Below are positions 14,046-23,052 of a stretch of DNA of 64,000 bases, one piece after another (positions within the stretch are counted from its first letter, which is position 1; each line of letters begins with the position of its first letter). The stretch is taken from assembly GCF_000001735.4 (NCBI RefSeq), contig NC_003075.7, positions 9,115,001 to 9,179,000 of the forward strand, written 5' to 3'. The translations under genes and the position numbers were made by a program. Below the pieces are notes generated by a model that saw nothing but the letters and a program-made list of their open reading frames with translations, was not told where the DNA came from and made no database searches. The DNA comes from Arabidopsis thaliana. Taxonomy: Eukaryota; Streptophyta; Magnoliopsida; Brassicales; Brassicaceae.

Positions 14046-14540
14046 ATGGAAACTTTCAGAACATTCCATCTTTTTCTCTTCTTCTTCTTCTTCACATTCA
14101 CTACTACCCTGACGTCACCATCTCAGATCGCAGACTGTACAATGTGCACTTCTTGTGACAACCCTTGTCAACCAAACCCTTCTCCTCCTCCTCCACCGTC
14201 AAATCCATCTCCTCCTCCTCCATCTCCCACCACCACCGCCTGTCCTCCACCTCCTAGCTCCAGTGGTGGTGGTCCTTACTACTACTACCCTCCTGCTTCT
14301 CAATCTGGCTCTTACCGTCCACCACCTTCTTCCTCCAGTGGTGGCTACTACTATCCACCTCCTAAAAGTGGAGGAAACTACCCTTATACACCGCCTCCAA
14401 ACCCTATCGTTCCATATTTTCCGTTTTACTATTACAACCCTCCGCCGCAATCTGTTATGTCCGGATCCGATGCAAAGATCAGATTCTCTTACGGAGTTTC
14501 ATTTATTTTAATTTTCTCTCTTTATTTCGGTTGCTTCTAG
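14046..14540 (+). CDS. Small proline-rich secreted / probably GPI-anchored protein
   Basis: A single-exon gene of 164 codons that I associate with AT4G16140. A strongly hydrophobic, Phe-rich signal peptide (residues about 1-24) is followed by a Cys cluster (CTMCTSCDNPC). Next comes a Pro-rich region with SPPPP and PPPPSN blocks, then Gly/Tyr/Pro-rich repeats (SSGGYYYPPP-like, twice) as in extensin-like wall proteins. The last ~17 residues are hydrophobic (VSFILIFSLYFGC) after a Ser/Gly/Asp stretch, consistent with GPI attachment. The frame is open upstream to 13863, but the ATG at 14046 starts exactly at the signal peptide. The role is inferred as extracellular or wall-associated; no enzymatic domain is visible. 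Confidence 0.82.
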   Translation: METFRTFHLFLFFFFFTFTTTLTSPSQIADCTMCTSCDNPCQPNPSPPPPPSNPSPPPPSPTTTACPPPPSSSGGGPYYYYPPASQSGSYRPPPSSSSGGYYYPPPKSGGNYPYTPPPNPIVPYFPFYYYNPPPQSVMSGSDAKIRFSYGVSFILIFSLYFGCF

Positions 14541-16871
14541 TTTAAAACATAATTAAAGAAGATAATTAAAGGAAGAAGTAGCTTTATTAATATATCAACC
14601 AAACAGGTTCATTTCCTCAGATCCTTGCAGAGATTTTTTGCAGATAAGAAGGTAGAAGACAAGACTATGCATGAGAGATCTTCACGCTACAAATATTGAG
14701 ACGATGAGAATATTGTTTCTCCATTTTTCTTTTTACTACTTTTGCTTGTACAAGTAGAAATATATTTGTACTTCTATCTTTAACAAATTTGTGTGTTAAT
14801 GAATGTAACTCTCTTTTTTAATAATAAGAAAAATAATCAAATTGGGTTTTAATTACTTTTGTGTACTTACATTCCAATCTCAACAAACTAGTTGACGCAA
14901 TAGTTTGGTTAAAAGGACAAACAAAAAAAAAGCATCATTTTTTTATACTAATAATCATATAGTATACCAATAGTATAACACTATTAAAATGAGTATATAT
15001 TAAAGAGATGATGTAGAGAGGACATGAGCCACAAGTGACTGTATTGAATATAAACCTACTCGAGGCTAATATTGGGTCCTACTTTCTTCTTTGATATTGG
15101 AAAAGCCCCAAACTGCTATAAGTGCTTTTGGGCCTACACGTTCGACGAGCATCCGATGTAAGTTGATGTTCCAATTTTGGATTCCATCGTCATTATTTGT
15201 TTACGACAAATTATGTTTGTTATAAACCAGTAACATGATATTCCGACAACGAAATTTGGCCATTAGCGATTAAAACAATAGAATGTAGTGTTCTTTTATT
15301 ATTGTTAATCAACCGAAATGTGTTACTAAATCAGCAACGGAATAACAAACATCCTCTGTTGCTAATTTGCAATCACTAGCCAAAATTAAACGAACAAAAC
15401 TATAAAGATCAAACCATTACTATTTTGGAGTCAACCAAGATTTCAGTTTGAGTTACTAGACTGAATCACCAATGGCTATTATTGGACATTTTGTATCAAA
15501 TTAATTCAGTTAAAAAACTTAAAACAAAGAGACACACAAAACTAGGCAATGATAAAAGTGTTTTCGAGATGAAGTGTTAATAGTTGAACTTCTATCAAAC
15601 TTATGTGGAAAATAAACCAATTCACATTTTAATATTATTATTTTATTTGCTAAAATCATTAGCAACATATATTTAAATCTTTATCTGCTCTCTTAATCTG
15701 TTTCTTTACACGAAAATGAGAGTTTCTTTTTCATTATTTCTTCTATGTAAAAGATACATTACATTAACCAAAGAGATTTTGGAGTCATTTTGCTACTTAA
15801 TATTTCAAAGTCAGAATCAATCTCCAACGTGATACAAATAATGTTTTTTTTTTCTTTTTTGTCAATATACAAATAATGTTTTTAGCTTGTGTTTCAGCAT
15901 GTTCACATTTGTGGGTCTATTTGCATGCAAGTGTATACACAAAAATGGTTCTTCCTTATCATAGAATTTGCAGCCGCAAAATTTAATCTATAAATGCCAT
16001 TTTCTTATTATCCTTCCATATTTTAGACGACAGGACGACATGCTAGAGAAATTTATATATAATCGTTTTAGAGTTTACCAATTAAATAAATAAATATCTA
16101 AAAATATAAAGAGAATAATATCTTTTAATTTTGGAAGCCAGAAAAATGTTTTATAACCTTTTGTTGTAAAAAAAAAGGACGTGAAAAAAAAGAAAAAAAA
16201 GAATCGCAATAAAATGAGAAGAGAGACCCAATTGTCTCCATCACCGGCTCTTATTTTTTTTTTTGTAATAAAAAAAATCTGTTTTTATTATAATCATCAA
16301 CGAAAAGCCCAAAACTCATGAGCTGTTTATAGCTGTCTCGTTCTGAGATCACGCGCTTCAAGATCGCGTGGAGGTCGAGATATCCAATATATGAACAGCT
16401 GGACTTTATTTTGGAGCAAAATTTTCAAAATTCACATTAGGTTTCCTTTCTAATTCATAATAGTTTTTAAAAATAAAAGACTCTTTATCAATTGATTGAC
16501 CATTAGAGTTTACTCAAACAAATCGTTACTAGCGAGTAGTAGTGACAAAAAGATCCTTAAAATTCACAATTTTGGAACTAATAAAAGATCATTTTAAGCC
16601 ACCTTTAAGCGAACAATTAAGAATAGAGACATATTACAAATCATTCAACTTCAAAGAAATGATCATTAATCAACTAAACCAGAGTTCATACGATAATTAA
16701 TTAGTAGATGGCATATAACATTAGCTTGCCTCTAAAATTACATTAACTAATATATATGATAAGTAGGATTAATAATCCTCTCTTCATCATTTCCTCACTA
16801 ACTTATTTTCCCTAATCTCTTTCACTCAACCATTACGACACATCAAAAAAAAAGGGTTAAGAGACAAAATC
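14541..16871. other. AT-rich intergenic region
   Basis: About 2.3 kb between convergent genes. The first ~300 bp is the 3'UTR of the proline-rich gene. Beyond that I see only AT-rich DNA with A/T homopolymers (16171-16205, 16253-16278). The exception is one compact imperfect hairpin at 16321-16400, listed separately. No convincing ORF. Confidence 0.55.
16321..16400. other. Imperfect stem-loop, possible small-RNA-like hairpin
   Basis: The outer 11 bases AGCTGTTTATA (16321-16331) pair with 16390-16400 with one G-U wobble. TCTCG at 16336-16340 pairs with CGAGA at 16376-16380. CACGCG at 16350-16355 pairs with CGCGTG at 16365-16370 around a 9-nt loop. It is GC-richer than its surroundings. The internal loops are asymmetric, which is poor for a canonical miRNA precursor. 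No known RNA family is recognised. Confidence 0.35.
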
Positions 16872-17893
16872 TCAACCACAAGAAAGAGCCATGAGAAGTA
16901 CTGCGGCTCGTTCCTCTTCCCCAAGTTTCCTCCATAGCCTCTTCTTCTCCACAGCCGATCTCTTCATCGCCGGTACCTTAAACCCAAAATCCAAAAATCT
17001 ACCAACCCTTTTCACGTTCTTCTTGTTATTATTGCTGCTACTGGAATTCTCAGGATCTCTCTTGATTTTGTTCTTGACATTTCCTGGTTCACCTTTGGCA
17101 ATCTTGACAATTCCCGGTTCACATTTGGCAATCTTAACATTAACTGGTTCGCCTTTTCCGGTCTTGACATTTCGGCTCTCAAGACCAAGATTGTTATTAC
17201 TTTTGCTCTTGATTTTAATATCATCTTGTCTAATTCCAAGAGCTGCTTGTCTCTTCTTTCTGCTCTTGATACCACACGCATTGCACAATGACTGCAAACA
17301 AAGTCAATCCATGATCAGACCAGAGAACAAATAGTGAACAATCATCAAACAGATCTAAAATTAAAGAGACATAACCATCTCTTAGTAAAAAAGGCATCAT
17401 AAAAACAGTGTAACAATAATCTTAACCTGATCAATTAGTAATAAGGCTTCAAACACAGAATCAAAACAAAACATAGAGATCACATAACAAATTTAAATAT
17501 CAACCACAGATTGACACAAACCTCGCATACCTAGACTATGTATACACATGATCACATCAATGAGACAAAACCCACTAGCAACAGAGCTAAGCACACAAGA
17601 TCAACCTACATTTTAAGTGGATTCAAGTACCTATTTGACTAGATCTAACACATGAGACCTTAAAGCTTGGATTTTTAAGGGTTTAAAAGAAAATGGTAGA
17701 GAGAGATCATGATCCTTACTTTAGGGCCAGCAGGTCCACCACGCCAAAGAGGAGTCCTGCTTGTTCCGCAATCAACGCATGTCTTCTTCGTATCACCTCC
17801 ACTTCCACTGCTACTACAGTTCCCGTTGTCTACATCGGACGAATCTCCCGCCGATTCGAGCTTCGTCGTCTTGGTTTCTTCCGTCATTGACAT
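16872..17893 (-). CDS. GATA17L: B-class GATA transcription factor of the LLM-domain type (GATA17-like)
   Basis: A nuclear zinc-finger transcription factor. Two coding exons (17720-17893 and 16872-17291) join in phase 0 to give 197 residues. The single zinc finger is CX2CX18CX2C (CVDCGTSRTPLWRGGPAGPK joined to SLCNACG), the plant class-B spacing. The intron splits the finger between the Cys pairs. The C-terminus contains AAVLLMALSCG, the leucine-leucine-methionine motif that defines LLM B-GATAs (GNC/GNL, GATA15/16/17/17L), which act in greening and development. Between finger and LLM is a basic linker with about three tandem ~10-residue repeats of the form GEPxNVKIAK. A 5'UTR intron ends exactly at the ATG. 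The symbol rests on my memory of AT4G16141. Confidence 0.9.
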
Positions 17894-17974
17894 CTACAAA
17901 AGAAAAAGACAATTATTAAACGTGATCATCAACTACAAGTAAGAGAAGGATCAAAAACGATCATGGAAACTCAC
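17894..17974 (-). other. 5'UTR intron of the GATA17-like gene, abutting the start codon
   Basis: On the minus strand a donor AAT|GTGAGTTT (GT at 17974-17973) and an acceptor TTTTGTAG (ending at 17894) flank 81 nt. The acceptor is immediately followed by the ATG at 17893-17891. Both sites match plant consensus. Confidence 0.6.
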
Positions 17975-19449
17975 ATTGATCCACTTCGAAGCGAGATAGG
18001 ATTGAGAAGAATAGAAAACTCTGAAACAGAAGAAAGGAGAGTAACGGAAATGGCAGAGAAGGATCAAAGAGCTCTTCTTCTGCTTGAATGGCTCTCTGTG
18101 AAGTTTAGAGTGAAGATGATGATGATAAGGAAGAGAGAGAGACGCCGCAGAAGAATAACGGATAAAACAAACGGAGAGGGTTTTTATAATAAAGGAGGAG
18201 GCGGGGACTAATAAACCCTAGATTTCTCTTTCTTAATTACTTTTTTACCCTCGAGCGCGGTGTTTTATTACTATAGAACCACCCGCCAAAAAATAAAACA
18301 ACCACAAACTGAAAAAAGAAGAGGGAAAATCATTTTACAACAACAACTTGTAACAAAGATCTTGTGGAAGGGGGTTTTTTGGTATCTTGCTTGCTTTGGT
18401 ACCAAATTTGAAATTTTAATTCAAAACCTGGCGCACGAAATACATTGGATTTACTCGTTGTGGTTGTTTGCCACGTTAGATTTCCCTAATTGGGCTTAGA
18501 GATATGCATGCATTTTTTACCAGTCTTTTAGATATTTTGTGTAATTCTTCACAATGAAATACGAAAAATTTATGTAATAATATTAGGTATATCGAAGACA
18601 TGCTCGTGTAGTGCAACTTTTTTTGTATGAAAATTACAAAACATCTCTCTTTTTGGTCAATTTCATCTTATTTAAATTTGTGTAATCGACTTATGAATAT
18701 TTGAGTTCTTTTGGGTCCAAGGCATACCTACGCTTATAAACGACAGGGATTGAACAAAACATAGGATTTTTTTATTATTGAAACCCTCCCTACTTGAAGT
18801 TGACGATAACCATTAATAACATCGATTAATGGAAATATGTTGAAACTAGATACGCGTGCATATGTAGACAATAGCCCAAAATGACTTGGACCGCACTAAA
18901 ATAGATTATAAAAAAAAACATTTACTATAAACAATAAAGAGACGAACCAATTGGGCTTTTATGTCACCAATAAGACCAAATAAAGTTTGACCAACTTTTT
19001 TATGTTTGACTTTGCAGTGTTGTGTAGTACAAATGTAACAAAAACCCAGAGAGACACATTCTCATCAGATCACACTTTAAAAACTTATAAACCCTTTCCC
19101 AAAAATAAATATCCCTTGATGACTCCTACCCAACTCCCCCCCAACAAGCTTATTCCATGACTCAAACCCACCAACCACTGGATCTGACCGGACCAGGCCA
19201 GACTAAGTAAGGCACCCCATCTGACTTTTACACAGAAGACCAGACTCTCTAATCATACCCTTTTTAACCAGTGCCCCCAAACTCTTTAAGCTCCTTCGAC
19301 TCTTCAAATCGTCATGTTCAGCTCCTGTGGAAGCAAAACCAGACTCACAGATTCACACAAGGTAGACACACAGGCAGATTTACTCTGTTTGCTAGTCTAG
19401 CCTTAGATGCTTAGATAAATTAGTCCCAAGTAGTGAGGTTTTTTTACCT
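17975..19449. other. Intergenic region, GATA17-like 5' / IMPA2 3'
   Basis: Begins with the GATA17-like leader (purine-rich on the plus strand; telo-box-like AAACCCTA near 18213). It ends with the IMPA2 3'UTR, which includes a C-rich run at 19135-19143. Between them is AT-rich DNA with no recognisable gene. The ORF at 17963-18211 lies antisense to the leader and has no domain. Confidence 0.55.
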
Positions 19450-22134
19450 TCACTGGAAGTTGAATCCACCTGGTGGTACGGCTGCATCATTACCTCCTCC
19501 AAACTGGAAGCCTTGTGCAGAGGGATCACCAGGTGGTAAAGTTTCATCTTCCTCTTCCAACCAGTACGTTTCAAGAATCTTCACTGCCTTCTCATAGATT
19601 TCGCTGTTGTCATGACTCTGCAGATTCTCAATCTTTTCTAATCCCTCAGCATCATCGATCAGCTGTGCATAAAAGTTTACATCCCCGGTATTTCCTGTGA
19701 CCTTTTCAGCTTCCCCAACTTTCAAAATGTTCTCCAATCCTTCCAGACACACAGTGATAATCCTTGGATCAGGGCACACCAAAAGATCACACAGTGGTTT
19801 CACGACTCCCTGTTCCACCATGTACCTAAAACACACAACGGAATAACTTAATTGACTGTTTGAAAAATAACCAACAAAGATTCTAAAGGAGTTGAGATCA
19901 ACAGAACATGGAGTTTATATCGGATAATCTTACTTGATTTGGTCAGGAGAACCACCTGAAGTGGCATTTGATATTGCCCACGCAGCTTCTTTCTTTATAT
20001 CAAACTCCGCATTTTGAAGCAGATTGACAAGAGGGCAAATCAAACCAGCTTCACACACAGCCTGCAATACCACAACAATATTAGAGAACATAAACACACA
20101 GAACATCTTTCTTCAAACAACAAAAAGGCTTCTGAAACATGTCTTCCAACATTAGTGATTAGTTTATGAGAAACTGATAAGCTGAGCAGAAACAACAATC
20201 TTTAGCAAAAGTTCACCTGAATCTGGTCCCTGTTTCCAGCAGTGATATTTGAGATTGTCCAGCAAGCTTCCTTTTTGATGCTCTTCTTATGATTGTGAGT
20301 CAGAAGGCTCAAAAGGCTAAGAAGTGCACCATGACTAATTACACACTGTAGAACCAACCAAAAAAGAAAGCAAAATAAGTGAGGAATGGTACATGTGTGA
20401 GATTCTTAAGAGTATTATACATACTGCCTTAAATTAGTCTAACTATTCAAAAGGAATGTTAGGTATTGCATAACTAGGGTAAAAAACATGCAGGGGGGGA
20501 AATAAAATCTGGGAAGAATTGACAGTTCCCATTCTAGAGATTCATCTAGGAAGAATTTGACAAGTAACTTTTGACAACTAAATGTCATTATCAACAAACT
20601 CAGATTCAGCTTTCTAGCCAGTGTATTTCATTCTTCCCATCAGTATTGGACCATGTATCCTGAATAATATGAATGAATGACACTATAAAAGAACAAACAT
20701 ACCTGTGTCTGCAGATCATCTCCAGTGACAATGTTACCAATACTACGAAGGGCAGGAATAAGCACAGATGGTGATTGATGCCTACAGCAAAATAAAATTG
20801 ATAATATTCATTAACACATAACATTCATTATACAAAAGCACGGTGAAATCATGGGATTTGAAACTCACTGGAGAAGCTCGACGAGTCGAGGAACAACACC
20901 TGCCTCAATGACAGATTGGATTTTGTCATTTGTGCCATCGGAAAGGTAAGAGAGAGCCCAACATGCATCCGTTAACACTTCCTCATCAGTCGAATGAATC
21001 AGGCGTTCAAGGGCTGGGAGTGCTGGACGGACCTGTTATTAAGAGATCACAAGAATTAAAAAGAAAAACTCCTTCATCTTTGGGCAGAGATTAAGATAGG
21101 AATGAGAGACAAACCTGGTCAAAGGGAGGCTGTGGCTTGCCCCTGCAGAAATTAGAGAGGGTCCAAGTAGCATTTCTCAGCATCGAGAGTTTAGCATGCT
21201 CATTCAACTGAGAGAGTAATGGTATCAAAGCTCCTTGACCAAGGACAAGATCTCTGCACCGTGGAGAATCACCAGCAACATTCCCTAATGCCCACACAGC
21301 CTTACACATGAAAAGATTAAGAAACAAACAAGCTTTAGAACATGCTTGTTCCCGAAAACAAACAAAATTGACAGTATATTGAGTCATGAGAAAAAACCAT
21401 AAACACATATCTTACCTGCTCACGGACATCATCACTCTGAGAAGCCAATAGTTGAACAAAAATCGGAACAGCACCATGTTCAATGACCACCTTTGTATTC
21501 TCTGAAGTCCCAGAAGCAATGTTTGTCAATGCCCAAGCAGCCTCAAACTGAAATCACACACACACACACAAGTAATTAGTATCAGAAGACAATTCTAGCA
21601 AAATATGACAGATACATAACGATCCACCAAACCTGAAGCTGTGGATAATCCTCTCTAGTGAGAAATTCCACAAACCGAGGCACAACACCAGCATCAATCA
21701 CTTCTTCAATCGGAGGACTACGCTCAATAGAAAGCAATTTCCGGAACTGAGTAGTCGCTTCAAGCTGTAAACTTCTATCATCTGACCAAACACCACCAAC
21801 CATAGCAGGCAAACTCTCCAACTAGCCAAAACCAAAACCAAAATCAAAATCGAATCGATCTAAACCAATCAAATCCTAGGAAACGGTTCCAGATCGCTAG
21901 TAATATTACCTTCTTCTCAACAGTTGATGAAGCAGGAACAGGAGAAGGAGCGAATTGAGGTAGCTGATTAGCTTGAAGGCCTTCACGACGCTTCTTCTGT
22001 AAGCTTTCTTCACGCTTACTCTTACGGATCTCGACCATGTTGTCCTCTCTCCTCCGTCTTCCTTCCTCAGCATCCACCGCCACTTTGTAGCGGTTCCGGC
22101 GAACCTCAGTCTTAGCGTTAGGTCTCAAAGACAT
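19450..22134 (-). CDS. IMPA2: Importin subunit alpha-2
   Basis: The nuclear import adaptor that binds classical NLS cargo and delivers it to importin beta. The start codon is at 22134-22132 and the first exon, 21910-22134, encodes exactly 75 codons. Exon 2 is 21633-21821. About ten exons continue to the TGA at 19450-19452, giving roughly 535 residues. The N-terminus is an importin-beta-binding domain with basic clusters (RRNRYK, RRRR, KKRREG). The body is a run of about ten armadillo repeats with the NLS-groove signature WALTNIASG / [10 protein letters not shown] / WTLSNFCRG / WALSYLSDG / WTISNITAG / [10 protein letters not shown]. The C-terminus is acidic (WLEEEDE) and then Gly/Phe-rich ([16 protein letters not shown]), typical of plant importin alpha. 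Confidence 0.94.
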
Positions 22135-22261
22135 GGTGGCTAATACGAATCTCCTCTTGCTTCGTGGCGGTGAATGAAAAATGAGCCAACGAGAGTGGAG
22201 ACGATGTATGTATATATATGAAAAGTGTATGTATAGAATCGGCGGATTGGTAGAGGATGAT

Positions 22262-22270
22262 AAACCCTAA
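22262..22270 (+). promoter_or_regulatory. Telo-box upstream of IMPA2
   Basis: AAACCCTAA at 22262-22270, about 130 bp upstream of the IMPA2 ATG, matches the telo-box (interstitial telomere motif) often found near the transcription start of Arabidopsis housekeeping genes. Function is inferred from family knowledge only. Confidence 0.4.
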
Positions 22271-22528
22271 ATGAAGTAGAGGGGAACGAGAAAAGAGGAA
22301 AAAAGGCACAGAGAGAAAGATTGAATTTCGTTGGTTTACAAAAACATTTTGGTAAATCTAAATTTTAAGATTCGATACAGAGACCATTAATTTACTTAAG
22401 TTGACTTGTTTATTCATTAGTCTTTTCGCACCGACTAAATTTAATTTAAAATAAAATACAGTTTTTTTTTTGGCAAAACTTGGTTTTGTGAAAGTAATTT
22501 TAAAAGTATATTATATTCGTTTAAGAAA

Positions 22529-22656
22529 GTTTAGAGTAGAGAACTTCGCATTTGAGTTTGACGTTGAGGAAGACGTATGAGCAATGCTCATATATTGGGG
22601 TAGATTCGTCTGTTGGAGCCATAACGATTGCAAGTACCTCTGGTAGCATTATCTAG
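22529..22656 (-). pseudogene. Degenerate partial copy of the last AMSH3 exon
   Basis: Plus-strand 22529-22656 closely resembles 23053-23283, the terminal exon of the adjacent AMSH3 gene. The shared parts are the stretch around GAGGAAGACGT..GAGCAATGCTC and the stretch GATTCGTCTGTTGG..GGTAGCATTATCT. An internal block of about 102 bp (between about 23125 and 23228 of the gene) is missing. Many substitutions have accumulated, so this is a non-functional remnant. It lies about 0.4 kb downstream of the AMSH3 stop in the same orientation, which implies a local tandem duplication followed by a deletion. Confidence 0.8.
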
Positions 22657-22722
22657 GAGGTGAAAATCTGTTATTCTCTCTCCGTTCTTATCTGATGAAA
22701 GCTAATAACAGATTTTCACCTC
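22657..22722. repeat. Perfect 19-bp inverted repeat with 28-nt loop
   Basis: Arm 22657-22675 (GAGGTGAAAATCTGTTATT) is the exact reverse complement of 22704-22722. It directly follows the AMSH3 remnant. About 9 bp downstream is TGGTATCAGG (22731-22740), which resembles the initiator-Met tRNA primer-binding site found just after copia-type LTRs. Confidence 0.75.
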
Positions 22723-22915
22723 AACTTTCATGGTATCAGGTCTTTCCCACAGACTATAATGAATTTTAATTTAAATGAAAAAATCGTCAGAAAAAAATAC
22801 TTATGTTTTTTTAATCAAACATCTGGCTTTGTGAAATGGTGCATACGAATTTAAAAGTGTACTCGTTATAAATAAACACAATCATCATTACTTAAGACGG
22901 CTCAGCCAAGTTTGG

Positions 22916-23009
22916 AACTTTAAAGAGAAGGTTTTTTTAAGAAGTATACACATATATGTACGGCTGAGACATCTGATCTCTGAGGTCTTTTTAATGTCTC
23001 TTTAAAGTT
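22916..23009. repeat. 13-bp inverted repeat
   Basis: AACTTTAAAGAGA at 22916-22928 is the exact reverse complement of 22997-23009. The outer and inner flanks are only weakly complementary. It lies between the AMSH3 remnant and the AMSH3 stop codon, so it may be part of the AMSH3 3'UTR or a small foldback element. Confidence 0.5.
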
Positions 23010-23052
23010 AAGACTCCAGGAAAAATAATAACATGGTGATGGAGGTTGGCTT

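Noticed and set aside
14199..14450. Arg/Val/Trp-rich minus-strand ORF opposite the proline-rich gene
   Set aside because: A composition artefact of the antisense of CCT/CCA repeats.
16891..17334. 147-codon plus-strand ORF opposite the GATA gene
   Set aside because: A hydrophobic, Leu/Ser-rich shadow of the Lys-rich GATA linker on the opposite strand.
17963..18211. 82-codon plus-strand ORF
   Set aside because: It lies antisense to the GATA17-like leader, is Arg/Glu/Lys low-complexity and has no supporting signal.
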